DNA from: Alitta virens
Taxonomy: Eukaryota; Annelida; Polychaeta; Phyllodocida; Nereididae
Reading direction: 5' to 3'
DNA length: 64,000 nt
NCBI GenBank assembly: GCA_932294295.1
Contig: OW028580.1
Coordinates: 6,362,874-6,426,873, forward strand
The notes under the pieces were generated by a model, which ran no database searches, was not told the origin of the DNA, and saw nothing but the letters and a program-made list of their open reading frames with translations. Within the stretch, counting starts at the first letter, position 1. Each line of letters starts with the position of its first letter. The position numbers and the translations under genes were made by a program. Of this stretch, positions 23,040-34,891 are shown in pieces.

Positions 23040-25146
23040 CTAATGCATTCAATGCGCATACCACATATGCATACCACAGGCATAATACATGGCCAGACGA
23101 ACGTTTTGATCCAGCTCTATGCTTTCAAGTTTCAAATACATAACAAAAATGGTTCTGCCATTAAGGTTAACATTGATGGCTGGTTTCTTGTGTGTTCCAC
23201 AAAAGCTGACATTTTAGCCTTTGCATGAGGTTTACCCTGGCAAATCCCCAACAGATTTCAGGGCCTGGCTTCCTGGTGGAGTGTGGTTTTACTGCTGCGA
23301 GTTCCACCAATTGTAATAATTATTAGTCCCACGGGAGCTCCTTGTTCTATGCCGCATGCACAAATTGCATTTTGCACAGAAAAGGCACAAAAAAACCTAG
23401 CTCCAATTTGTCAAAGCTAATACTGCCAAAGCCATGATTGGGCGGATTTGCTGAAGCAGAAATGTGTGTTCCACTCGTCAAAATCGCTGAACGTCAAAAC
23501 TGGATTCGTATTATAGAATTCCAGTTTGATATTAATGACATTTTAGTGCTGTCACAGTGAAAATGTATTGCTGCGGTCTCACTAAGGCATGTAAAAAACA
23601 CCACTTATTTGGTGTATGGTGCCACCTAATGTATAGACCACGTGTCTTTATTACTGATGCTGCACCGATGCAAGTAAAAAACACCAGCCAACTGGTAAAT
23701 GGTAAGAAACTGCTGAGTTCCTTATGTAAATGGAGGTGTGGACTACATCTCCCATGTATGCATTGGAAATATCAATTGGCCAAACTTACCAATTACAATA
23801 CTCTTATAAGCCTTGGGGCTGTTTTTAATATTTTTATGAAGTCATCTGTGTGTAGATTAAAACCTCTTTAAAGGTTGTGGCCATCTTGGAATCTATGATT
23901 ACTGGTTAAAATGAATGGTAAGGTTATCTTAAATTATGGAATAATTAATAAATAATGTTGCAAATAAGTACCAAAATGGTGGCAATTAATAAAGCATTGG
24001 TCTTAATTGTGAAGTGTTCGCTGGTTGTGTTAGTTTAGCTTTGACAACTCTGTGATTGATATACCATTCATCTATTTCTTTCCATCATATCTATACTGCA
24101 TTCTACTTACTTAATTTCCATAAACTGCTGAATAGCCGTATTTCCCATGAATACAAAAAGCACTGAATGATTACTAGGGCAGAGAAATTGATTTGTGGGG
24201 CAGCTAATATTTACTGGGGTTTTGAGGGGTTACTATGGCCAATATGTCAATTCTGCGGCATGCATGCTGTCATTTCAGCCGGGGTAGTACTAGTATTTGT
24301 TTTAATCCCGTAATGCACACTACCTTGGCTCTATCAATATTATTGAACTGAGCTGCTGAGAGTGATTTGTTTTAGTAAATTCTTAGGGCAAAAGCTCTGC
24401 AGCTTCTAAGCTCTTCTGGTGCAAGTGTGAGTTCTATTGCGCATGCTCAATGACCTTGACCTAAGCCCTCGCCATGAGCGCGATCTCACCAAAAGAGCGT
24501 CCGTTCGTAATTTACGCTGAGCGTCCAAGCGAGTGATCGCGCCAAAGCAGCAAATTACAAGACTATAAGAGCGATATTAGGTCGAAAGAAGGACCATGGA
24601 CTGGGGATTTCGCCCAGTAATCTCAACCAAACACCCAAACAGGTGTAGAGATAAACCATACATGTATATCTTAACACGATTATCATGATGATTGTAGAGC
24701 TGTGGCCTTCACGGTGATAAACAAGAAATAAATGCCATGCACTCATATTTGTATTTTATTGACCTTTTATCTCGGCAAAATGTACTTGCTCATTTCTTTT
24801 ATTATCTCTTTTACTAGGTTTATTAACAATTAAACTTATATCATAAATTGTTGTTTTGTCTTTCGATTTACTATGGACGGGTTCAGTGTCAAATGTGATC
24901 ATAAAAGCAGAAATTTTAGTGTATCGTTATATTTTATTATCATTTTGAATCAGACTCCAAATTCTACGTTTTAAAAATTAACTCATAAAATAATAAATTG
25001 CAGTCAGCTGAGATTTTAATATGTTGGGAGAGAGGGAGAAACGTTGTTGCAGATATGTCTGTCCATCTGTTGGGGTAAGCTATCTTCAGATTGTCTACAA
25101 TGTAGAATCAGGCCCTAGGCCAATGTCTGCCATTCTGTCAATCAAG
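23040..25146. other. No gene; GAGCGTCC repeats
   Basis: 24470-24545 holds two direct copies of GAGCGTCC flanked by GCGCGATC and its inverse GATCGCGC. 23995-24030 is a weak FB17 trace. TGACCTTGACCT at 24450-24461 is a DR0 of the nuclear-receptor half-site. No coding potential recognised. Confidence 0.4.
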
Positions 25147-28100
25147 TCTATCTGTTTCTATCTGCTTCTATCTGTTTCTATCTGCTTCTATCTGCTTCTA
25201 TCTGCTTCTATCTGCTTCTATCTGTTTCTATCTGCTTCTATCTGTTTCTATCTGCTTCTATCTGTTTCTATCTGCTTCTATCTGCTTCCATCTGCTTCTA
25301 TCTGCTTCTATCTGTTTCTATCTGCTTCTTTCTGTTTCTATCTGTTTCTATCTGCTTCTATCTGCTTCTATCTGCTTCTATCTCCTTCTATCTGCTTCTA
25401 TCTGCTTCTATCTGTTTCTATCTGCTTCTATCTGCTTCTATCTGTTTCTATCTGCTTCTATCTGTTTCTATCTGCTTCTATCTGCTTCTTTCTGTTTATA
25501 TCTCCTTCTATCTGTTTCTATCTGCTTCTATCTGTTTATATCTGCTTCTATCTGTTTCTATCTGCTTCTATCTGCTTCTATCTGTTTCTATCTGCTTGTA
25601 TCTGTTTCTATCTGCTTCTTTCTGTTTCTATCTCCTTCTATCTGCTTCTATCTGTTTCTATCTGCTTCTATCTGTTTCTATCTGCTTCTATCTGTTTATA
25701 TCTGCTTCTATCTGTTTCTATCTGCTTCTATCTGTTTATATCTGCTTCTATCTGTTTCTATCTGCTTCTATCTGCTTCTTTCTGTTTATATCTCCTTCTA
25801 TCTGCTTCTATCTGCTTCTATCTGCTTCTATCTCCTTCTATCTGCTTCTATCTGTTTCTATCTGTTTCTATCTGCTTCTATCTGCTTCTATCTGCTTCTT
25901 TCTGTTTATATCTCCTATCTGTTTCTATCTGCTTCTTTCTGTTTCTATCTCCTTCTATCTGCTTCTATCTGCTTCTATCTGTTTCTATCTGTTTCTATCT
26001 GCTTCTATCTGTTTCTATCTGCTTCTATCTGTTTATATCTGCTTCTATCTGCTTCTATCTGTTTCTATCTGCTTCTTTCTGTTTATATCTCCTTCTATCT
26101 GTTTCTATCTGCTTCTATCTGTTTCTATCTGCTTCTATCTGCTTCCATCTGCTTCTATCTGCTTCTATCTGTTTCTATCTGCTTCTTTCTGTTTCTATCT
26201 GTTTCTATCTGCTTCTATCTGTTTATATCTCCTTCTATCTGCTTCTATCTGCTTCTATCTGCTTCTATCTCCTTCTATCTGCTTCTATCTGTTTCTATCT
26301 GTTTCTATCTGCTTCTATCTGCTTCTATCTGCTTCTATCTGCTTCTTTCTGTTTATATCTCCTATCTGTTTCTATCTGCTTCTTTCTGTTTCTATCTCCT
26401 TCTATCTGCTTCTATCTGCTTCTATCTGTTTCTATCTGTTTCTATCTGCTTCTATCTGTTTCTATCTGCTTCTATCTGTTTATATCTGCTTCTATCTGCT
26501 TCTATCTGTTTCTATCTGCTTCTTTCTGTTTATATCTCCTTCTATCTGTTTCTATCTGCTTCTATCTGTTTCTATCTGCTTCTATCTGCTTCCATCTGCT
26601 TCTATCTGCTTCTATCTGTTTCTATCTGCTTCTTTCTGTTTCTATCTGTTTCTATCTGCTTCTATCTGCTTCTATCTGCTTCTACCACCTTCTATCTGCT
26701 TCTATCTGCTTCTATCTGTTTCTATCTGCTTCTATCTGTTTCTATCTGCTTCTATCTGTTTCTATCTGCTTCTATCTGCTTCTTTCTGTTTATATCTCCT
26801 TCTATCTGTTTCTATCTGCTTCTATCTGTTTATATCTGCTTCTATCTGTTTCTATCTGCTTCTATCTGCTTCTATCTGTTTCTATCTGTTTCTATCTGTT
26901 TCTATCTGCTTCTTTCTGTTTCTATCTCCTTCTATCTGCTTCTATCTGTTTCTATCTGCTTCTATCTGTTTCTATCTGCTTCTATCTGTTTATATCTGCT
27001 TCTATCTGTTTCTATCTGCTTCTATCTGCTTCTTTCTGTTTATATCTCCTTCTATCTGCTTTCATCTGCTTCTATCTGCTTCTATCTCCTTCTATCTCCT
27101 TCTATCTGTTTCTATCTGTTTCTATCTGCTTCTATCTGCTTCTATCTGCTTCTATCTGCTTCTATCTGCTTCTTTCTGTTTATATCTCCTTCTATCTGTT
27201 TCTATCTGCTTCTTTCTGTTTCAATTTCCTTCTATCTGCTTCTATCTGCTTCTATCTGCTTCTATCTATTTCTATCTGTTTCTATCTGCTTCTATCTGTT
27301 TCTATCTGCTTCTATCTGTTTATATCTGCTTCTATCTGTTTCTATCTGCTTCTATCCGCTTCTTTCTGTTTATATCTCCTTCTATCTGCTTCTATCTGCT
27401 TCTTTCTGTTTCTATCTCCTTGTATCTCCTTGTATCTGCTTCTATCTGTTTCTATCTGCTTCTATCTGTTTCTATCTGCTTATATCTGCTTCTATCTGCT
27501 TCTATCTGCTTCTATCTGCTTCTATCTGTTTCTATCTCCTTCTATCTGCTTCTATCTGTTTCTATCTGTTTATATCTGTTTCTATCTGCTTCTATCTGTT
27601 TCTATCTGCTTCTATCTGCTTCTATCTGCTTCTTTCTGTTTCTTTCTGCTTCTTTCTGCTTCTATCTGCTTCTATCTGCTTCTATCTGCTTCTATCTGCT
27701 TCTATCTGTTTCTATCTGCTTCTATCTGTTTCTATCTGCTTCTATCTGCTTCTATCTGCTTCTTTCTGTTTATATCTCCTTCTATCTGTTTCTATCTGCT
27801 TCTTTCTGTTTCTATCTCCTTCTATCTGCTTCTATCTGTTTCTATCTGCTTCTATCTGTTTCTATCTGCTTCTATCTGCTTCTATCTGCTTCTTTCTGTT
27901 TCTATCTCCTTCTATCTGCTTCTATCTGTTTCTATCTGCTTCTATCTGTTTCTATCTGCTTATATCTGTTTCTATCTGCTTATATCTGCTTCTATCTGCT
28001 TCTATCTGCTTCTTTCTGTTTATATCTCCTTCTATCTGCTTCTATCTGCTTCTATCTGCTTCTATCTCCTTCTATCTGCTTCTATCTGTTTCTATCTGTT

Positions 28101-28856
28101 TCTATCTGCTTCTATCTGTTTCTATCTGCTTCTATCTATTTCTATCTGCTTCTATCTGTTTCTATCTGCTTATATCTGCTTCTATCTGCTTCTATCTGCT
28201 TCTTTCTGTTTCTATCTCCTTCTATCTGCTTCTATCTGTTTCTATCTGCTTCTATCTGCTTCTATCTATTTCTATCTGCTTCTATCTGTTTCTATCTGCT
28301 TCTTTCTGTTTATGTCTCCTTCTATCTGTTTCTATCTGTTTCTATCTGCTTCTATCTGCTTCTTTCTGCTTCTATCTGCTTCTATCTGCTTCTATCTGTT
28401 TCTATCTGCTTCTATTTCTTTCTGCTTCTATCTGTTTCTATCTGTTTCTATCTGCTTCTATCTGCTTCTATCTGTTTCTATCTGCTTCTATCTGCTTCTA
28501 TCTGTTTCTATCTGCTTCTATCTGCTTCTATCTGCTTCTTTCTGCTTCTATCTGCTACTATCTGTTTCTATCTCCTTCTATCTGTTTCTATCTCCTTCTA
28601 TCTGTTTCTATCTGCTTCTATCTGTTTCTATCTGCTTCTATCTGCTTCTTTCTGCTTCTATCTGTTTCTATCTGCTTCTATCTGCTTCTATCTGCTTCTT
28701 TCTGTTTCTATCTCCTTCTATCTGCTTCTATCTGTTTCTATCTGCTTCTATCTGCTTCTTTCTGTTTCTATCTCCTTCTATCTCCTTCTATCTGCTTCTA
28801 TCTGTTTCTATCTGATTCTATCTGTTTCTATCTGTTTCTATCTGCTTCTATCTGTT
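25147..28856. repeat. 3.7-kb minisatellite of a 10-bp unit (TCTATCTGYT)n
   Basis: About 370 copies of TCTATCTGCT / TCTATCTGTT, nearly all pyrimidine on this strand apart from the A and G. The register is held for 3.7 kb with few slips: TATATCTCCTATCTG near 25907 and 26354 (3-bp loss), and CTATTTCTTTCTG near 28415. Variants are not random: TTCTTTCTGTTT is usually followed by ATATCTCC or CTATCTCC, and TTATATCTCC occurs 13 times. A roughly 440-bp block is duplicated (25784-26220 and 26224-26667). Open frames over 1100 codons exist in two frames at once only because no unit makes a stop codon; they are not genes. Confidence 0.97.
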
Positions 28857-29105
28857 TGCCTGTCTATTATTTCTTGTCAGTCAGTCAAATCTGTCATTTT
28901 TCTACACTTGTGTTAACGAGATTAACTGCTTGTGTGTTTGTCAAGCAACCTGCGCAGGAGATTCAGTCAACCTGTCTGTCGAGATATCTGCAAGTATGTC
29001 AGTCTGTCAGTCTGTCAGTCAGTCTGTCAGTCTGTCAGTCAGCACATCAGTCTGTCAGTCAGTCTGTCAGTCTCTCATTCTGTCTGTCAGTCTGTCAGTC
29101 ATTAT
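28857..29105. repeat. (CAGTCTGT)n patch
   Basis: CTGTCAGT/CAGTCTGT repeats are densest at 28985-29105, right after the 10-bp array. Overlapping 64-101-codon frames here are repeat translation. Confidence 0.85.
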
Positions 29106-29177
29106 ACTTCTCCGTCACACTTTTAGATGCACTGCCTGTCTGTCCATCACACCATCCATAAATGCCTTTACTAATAT

Positions 29178-29250
29178 AAGCTAAACGTGTAACATGGTGT
29201 GGACTCCAAGCATTATCATCTCATCATTACATCTCCTGGCAGCTGGTCAA
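29178..29250 (+). repeat. SINE-A 3' part, interrupted by MITE-1
   Basis: GTGTAACATGGTGTGGACTC, CATTATCATCTCATCATTAC and CTGGCAGCTGGTCAA, then MITE-1 copy 3 begins. After the MITE, ATACCATTTAGCTCATG may be the remaining SINE tail. Confidence 0.7.
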
Positions 29251-29371
29251 CCCCAGATAGCATTCCAAATCGGGCCAGAGTCGTTTCTATAAAGGCCGCC
29301 GTCGGTACAACATCGTTTTGACATCGCCGACATCGTGCCGACGTTGATACGATTCGGAATGCTATCTGGGT
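29251..29371 (+). mobile_element. MITE-1 copy 3
   Basis: 121 bp with CCCCAGATAGCATTCCAAAT at the left and CGGAATGCTATCTGGGT at the right. The interior closely matches copy 2 (GGCCGCCGTCGGTACAACAT, TGCCGACGTTGATACGATTC). Confidence 0.85.
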
Positions 29372-29959
29372 ATACCATTTAGCTCATGCCTTTCAACATT
29401 TGTATGGATTTCTGTAGATTTCATTCTGTGCCATACTCTGTGAAATGCAACCCCTTTTCTCTGATCATCAAATTCTCATGCTGCTGAGGCTTCCCGAACA
29501 AGTCAGCTGCTGCAGTTGCCCGGATGTTGACAAGTCCCCTGATGACGTCATCACTATGGGGTTCGGAGGGAGGGGGTGTCAGAGACGGGAACAGCCCGCA
29601 CGACCTTAATTAACCTCTTCTCAATGTTTCATCACCTACAGGCACTGATGTCGCTGGGAGCTGATGAAACTGTTTGGGATTAGGATTTAACAATTGGGGT
29701 AAGGAGAGACAGACAGAGGAAGATAGACAGCCAGACAGACAGTGAGAGAGATTGACACAGACATACAGTTAAAGGAAATTAATTAAAATAGAGCAGATCA
29801 CATAGCTACAGACAGATAAGAAGACCATGGAAAGATATCATATATAGATAGTAATGTCAAGTTAGAAATACAAACATCAGGATAGCCCAAAAACTGACTG
29901 ATTGACTGGTTGGCTGAATTGCTGATAGACTGATTAATTGACTGACCAATCTAAACAAA
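29372..29959. other. Repeat-poor stretch with palindromic CRE
   Basis: TGATGACGTCATCA at 29540-29553 is a perfect 14-bp palindrome (CREB/ATF/AP-1-type). CCTTAATTAACC at 29603-29614 is a homeodomain-type site and GGGATTAGGATT near 29680 is Otx/bicoid-like. 29705-29770 is GACAGACA-rich. It could be an enhancer, but this is motif evidence only. Confidence 0.35.
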
Positions 29960-30235
29960 AAGTGGCAGGCTTGGTGCTCGGGGTCCATGGTGGGTCAATG
30001 AATGACCCCACCCATGGGGTAATTGTATGAAGTTGCGTGGACTCCAAGTTTCGTCATATATCATCATGTGGCAGGCGTTAAATTGGTGGTGCTTGGGGCT
30101 CGGGGTCCATGGTGGGTCAGTAAATGACCCCACCCATGGGGTAATTGTATGAAGTTATGTGGACTCCAAGTTTCGTCATCTCATCATGACGTGTGCCTCT
30201 GGCAACGGGTCATATGAGCCGAGTAAGCTTTTTTC
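29960..30235 (+). repeat. SINE-A copy with internal duplication
   Basis: Two tandem versions of the 3' body: each has CTCGGGGTCCATGGTGGGTC, GACCCCACCCATGGGG and TGTATGAAGTT, then GTGGACTCCAAGTTTCGTCA. The second ends TCTGGCAACGGGTCATATGA. Unlike other copies, CTCGGGGTCCATGGTGGGTC is a local variant of the GTGTCTATGCTGAGGC region. Confidence 0.7.
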
Positions 30236-31583
30236 CGGTGGCAATAATGCTTTAAAAAGATTTAATACAGTATTGTGATGGAATTCTGTAATTCAGTGAC
30301 CTAAAAGAAAGAGCAAACAAAAGTAAGAAAGAAAGAAAGACGAACTCTGCCTAAAACAGAAAGAGAAAATCTTTCTCATCAGCCAAGCACTAAACCTCTT
30401 TCTTCCGTCTGTTTTCTGCTTTTCAAAGCCTCCTGCCTGATTAGAAGATTCTGGTGCAAACTGATTTAGCATTCTTCAGACTGGGGAAGCGAGGTCAATG
30501 ACCTCGCACTGATTACATAACATTGAGAATTTTTTTTTGGTTGCCTTAATTCCACCAATTGCTTTAGAACTCCTTCACTCGTCATTATATCCAAGCTTAT
30601 TGCTCGCTAACCAATCATTTATGAAGTTCTTTCAGTTTTTGTTGACATCTGTTTTTGGCCTTTGGAATCATTAGAATGAGAAGCTTGGAAGGACCAGTTA
30701 AGTTCATTAGAAGCTGCAAAGGTAGTTCGTTACTTATTTAGAAGCTACTGAGAATGTAAAGAGCCTTTGAGAGGGGCCTGGTGATTTGGAATTTGCATGG
30801 AATAAGGGATGAGCTGAAGAAATTGTTGATTCCAGCTTGGCATGCGAACTTTCATTAGCTCCCAATAGACTATGCCGCAGTAACTACATCGTCAAAATGG
30901 CGCTTCTCTGAACAGGTAAATTAGGGAGGCCAGGATGCCCTTTCTGTTATACAAGCCCATACTCCACTATACTATGGAATACAGCATAACAATAGCCGAT
31001 GTTGAGGGGTCCAACATGGAGTTTTGTGGGATAAGGAAATGGGTGATTTGAAGCTGAGGCCAATATATCTTTTCAGAATCCCATAAACTCTATCTTGGAC
31101 AACACAACATCCGCCATTGCTTATATTATCCAATAAACAAAGGGCGCCTGCATATATTGTACAAAAAACAATTTAGCCTTACATGCTAAGCATAAATAAA
31201 AACCATCAATTTGTAAAATTCCATTTGGTTGCAGTACCTAGTTTTCAATTATAAACTCAATGAACAATGGCTATCTAAAACTATTATTTTAAAACATCAA
31301 GAATTGATTTTACAGCTTTTACAACTCTACTAAAAAACCAATCATCCTTTTTCTAAAGATATATTAATTTCATTTTCTTTCACCTTTCCCTTTAAAAGTC
31401 TCACAACTCAAATGAGAGGAGAGGAAATGTGCAGATAGCCTGTCAAATCGTCATTAAGGCATCTCAAAGATACTCTCCCCATCCTGCGATTCCTGTCATA
31501 AAGCTTAATTGCTACCTGCTACATGGCTAGTTTTGCTGTTTGGCAAAAATATTGCATGGAAAACTCCTGATTGGTTCAAGCTC
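30236..31583. other. Repeat-poor stretch; candidate conserved element
   Basis: No gene. 30380-30880 is free of simple repeats apart from a short T run and rich in ATTA, CATTAGAA and GATTAG words. It includes a perfect IR1 nuclear-receptor site (next entry). I cannot tell from one genome whether it is conserved. Confidence 0.35.
30489..30507. promoter_or_regulatory. Perfect IR1 nuclear-receptor-type palindrome
   Basis: GCGAGGTCAATGACCTCGC: two AGGTCA half-sites inverted around one base, with a further 3 bp of perfect symmetry each side (9-bp arms). IR1 of AGGTCA is the classic site for EcR/USP- and FXR/RXR-type heterodimers. Occupancy is unknown. Confidence 0.55.
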
Positions 31584-31753
31584 ATAGATAGATAGTTAGA
31601 GAGATAGAGAGATAGATATAGATAGTTAGGTAGATAGATAGATGGGTAGATAGATAGATAGATAGATAGAGATAGATAGAGAGATAGATAGTTAGGTAGA
31701 TAGATAGATGGATATATAGATAGATATAGAGATAGATATATAGATAGATAGAT
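31584..31753. repeat. (GATA)n microsatellite
   Basis: About 170 bp of GATA with GTTA, GAGA and GATG interruptions. It abuts a truncated SINE-A directly. Confidence 0.95.
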
Positions 31754-31754
31754 G

Positions 31755-31830
31755 GGGACCAAGCCTTATTATCTCATCACTACGTCTGCCTCTGGCAGCT
31801 GGGCATATAAGCTGGCTTAGCTTCATGGAG
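31755..31830 (+). repeat. SINE-A 3' fragment
   Basis: GGGGACCAAGCCTTATTATC, CATCACTACGTCTGCCTCTG and GCATATAAGCTGGCTTAGCT. Its 5' boundary is the GATA array. Confidence 0.75.
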
Positions 31831-33210
31831 ACATCATATCAAACACTGCAGACAGACTGACAGACAGACTGCTCTGAATAAATAAAGACAAATTCCTGCT
31901 ATGGATTTGAAAATAATGCTTTAATCAACAAGGATTGTTTTTTGTGGGGAACAAATATTTGCTTGTGAAAGTCAATATTTAAAAAGAAGCGAAAAAATAT
32001 TAGGATAACTGCCTATGGCTGGTGGTTATAGCTAAGTATTAGGATTGAAGTCTACCCATTGTTTATTGTACGTATAGCCATTGTTAGACTCATGTGTATT
32101 GTCTGACAAAACAAAAAGCCATTACAGGACATATGGGACAAAACAGCCTTGATTGGAGCTGGGCCAGCTGAAGCGCATAGCTGTCTTTGAGATGGATCTT
32201 TCTTTAATAGCCCCAATCTAAAGACTTCTTTGCAAATAAAAAATAAAAATCGACTGAACGTTTTTAGACCACCTCACTATTAAGACATATCTTTACTATT
32301 AAGACCACTTCACTATTAAGACCGCTTCACTATACATGTTATAGCAGAAAAATAAGCCTGCAGATATATTTGAACAGATCTGATGGTATTATGGAGATGT
32401 ACCTCACTATTAAGACCAACTCGCTATGGAGACCAGTAAATACATAACCAAGATGGTCTTTTAAAACAAGGAGGTTTTTTTTTTTTCTTATTTTCGAAAA
32501 TTATCTTTCTTTTTTTTTCCGAAAATTATCATTGTAGATTTTTCTGAAAATACATACAAAGATCCATTACAGATATTAAGAATAATAGACTATTAAAAAC
32601 CACAGAAATACACTCCTCAGAAGACAAAATTAAAATATCACACATATCAATATTTGACTTAAACTTGATTCTGTTACCATGGTTACCTTTTATGTTGTCA
32701 TGAATGAACTTCATTCTATAGGTTGCATATCAATCTACTTTTCAATTTTTTTTTGGTCTTTCATTAACTTAAATGTCTAAGCTGACCACGGATTTCAATA
32801 TGTCACAGTCTCCGCTGTCCACTAATAATACAATTAAACATATAAACACATTCTGCTGCAAGACTATAGCTGAGACTTATATTGACAAAACTTTAGTGAC
32901 AGTCTAATGTCAGTCACGTCTGTAATATCCTGGCCCAAACACTAGAAGCTGGGAGAGAGCTTTTGCTTATTGACTTTCAACAATCTATAGATCCATGCAG
33001 AATGAAAGAAATATTTCTTCTCCCAAATAAATCATTCATGTTCCTCGCATGAAGTCATGGAAATAATACGGTCTGTGAATCATGTGAATGGTAAAGAAAT
33101 ATTTCCAGCATTGTGACTTTTTTTATTTGCTGTTACGACCACAAGAATGGCGAGGCTCTATGTAGTCAAAGATTTAGTTTGGATCTGTCAACTAAGTATG
33201 TTATTTAGTT
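31831..33210. other. No gene; contains an FB17 copy
   Basis: Apart from the FB17 copy at 32258-32440 and T runs near 32475-32520, no feature is recognised. Confidence 0.45.
32258..32440. repeat. FB17 copy
   Basis: TTTTAGACCACCTCACTATT, CTATTAAGACCACTTCACTA and TAAGACCGCTTCACTAT, a 70-bp spacer, then ACCTCACTATTAAGACCAAC. Several 17-bp units in one orientation. Ends decayed. Confidence 0.75.
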
Positions 33211-33299
33211 TCCTTCTTTTTTTCTTTTTTCTTTCGTTCTTTCTCTCTTTCTTTCTTTCTTTCTTTCTTTCCTTCTTTCTTTCCTTCTTACTAGCTGAT
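33211..33299. repeat. (CTTT)n microsatellite
   Basis: Polypyrimidine TTTC/CTTT tract of about 85 bp. Confidence 0.95.
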
Positions 33300-33406
33300 T
33301 TGATAACGAACTAACCAACGGACTAAATAACTAACTAAATAACTAAATAACTAACTAACTGACTTACTTACTACTTACTTATTTACTTACTTACTTACTT
33401 ACTTAC

Positions 33407-33439
<33 letters not shown>

Positions 33440-33618
33440 TGTTTAATTAGCTCAGAATAGTTGGAGTCATTGTTTAATTCGCTCAGATAGGTAATACTCG
33501 GGGACTTACTTACTTACTTACTTACTTATTGACTGACTGACTGACTGACTGACTGACTGACTGACTGACTGACTGACTGACTGACTTACTTACCTACTTA
33601 CCTACTTACTTACTTACA
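33300..33618. repeat. (TAAC), (TTAC) and (CTGA) microsatellite complex
   Basis: AACTAAAT/AACTAACT at 33300-33360, (CTTA)n to 33437, a 65-bp unique spacer with GCTCAGATAGGTAATACTCG, then (ACTT)n and about 13 perfect CTGA units at 33530-33585, then (ACTT)n again. Confidence 0.95.
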
Positions 33619-34736
33619 GAGTATTTGTCAAGTGTCTAAACCACCGAAGCCTGTTCTAAATTGTATGATAAGTATTACATATTAACCAAGCATTTTCACA
33701 ATACTATTCAATGTAGACTAGTTGTATGGATCGAAATTAGTTTAATGCTTACTATAGACATGACCAAGATACTCTAACATGTAATGTTTCATGAGAAAAC
33801 GTGATTCATGTAAATATTATTGATCACTCCCTTATCCAATGGTCACAGCTGCTCTGTTCTGTTGATATGCAGAAACTTATGACGTCATCATATTATGAGT
33901 ACTATTATAATTATGTAGACAAAGTCTAATGTAGCGGCCACCCAGGTATATCTAAAAATAATTTAATAGAATTTATTATTAGGCCTATTTATGCAAAAAT
34001 CTTAACTCTCTAATTATCATTTATATTTTGTTAATTTTTTTTATTTAATTCTACTGGACTTATACTTATTGTGGCTCATTTTGCATTTATATTAGTATAT
34101 GTACTTAGGCCTATAATAATACTTTCAGAAATAATTTCTACTCACCAGAAAAATAATATCTATCAAGATTGGATGGACAAGATATTCTAAATCTACTTCC
34201 GATGAAGATTTTTTTTCTATTTTTTTATTTTATTTTTATTTTTTGGACATTTGGAGGAGTTTATAATTCCAAACTGGACTTAATGACACCAATGTATAAA
34301 GTAAATTGCCTCCATGTACGTGCAAGTTTTTAAGGTCTGGAAAAGTAGGGAATTAGATTTTGTAATTTTGAAAATTATGTCTGTTTCGAACATTCGAATC
34401 TGACATCGTAACATTATGTAACAAAATAGGGCTGATGTAAAGAAGGTGCTCACTGTGAATCACAGAAACGAATTGCAGATAATTTAACATAATTCTCAAG
34501 TTATGGAGGCTTCTGTGACATTCAATGGCACGTTTTTCGTCTGGAAACAGTTTGGAAAAGTGGGGTACCATTTATATTTTCTTTTCTTTTTCTGTATTCG
34601 GCGCCAGGTCTATTTACTTCATGCAAAAATCGGCAAATTGCGCCAATTTGTTCATGCTGGGGCCACCAAAATAATTGACATAGAACAATACCTTTTTTTG
34701 GAGAAGTAATAGATAATGTCATGTTATGTTAGTATG
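33619..34736. other. No gene; one TGACGTCA site
   Basis: TGACGTCA at 33880-33887. The minus-strand 66- and 72-codon frames at 34353-34722 overlap a plus-strand frame and lack domains. Confidence 0.45.
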
Positions 34737-34891
34737 CACTGGCGGATCCAGCCCGGCCTCTACGGGGGGGGGGGGCAAAAGCATTACTATTAAGGTGTAT
34801 CTGGATCACTCTGTAATGGGCCACTATAGAAATTAAGGCTGGTACGGGGTGCCATGACCCCTTGCCCACCCCCCCCCTGGATCCGCCAGTG
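34737..34891. mobile_element. MITE with CACTGGCGGATCCAG ends
   Basis: 155 bp. The 15-bp perfect terminal inverted repeats CACTGGCGGATCCAG / CTGGATCCGCCAGTG are followed inward by a G run (34764-34775) and a C run (34869-34877), also inverted. Elements with CACTGGCGGATCC-type ends plus G/C runs occur in many animal genomes and are usually grouped with hAT-like elements; that assignment is from memory. No clear 8-bp TSD. Confidence 0.8.

Noticed and set aside
25021..28916. Open frames of 1264 and 1106 codons, apparently a giant repetitive membrane protein
   Set aside because: Both lie in the 10-bp array in different frames at once. A 10-bp unit without stop codons keeps every frame open, giving a 10-residue cycle. 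No start context, domain or splice support.
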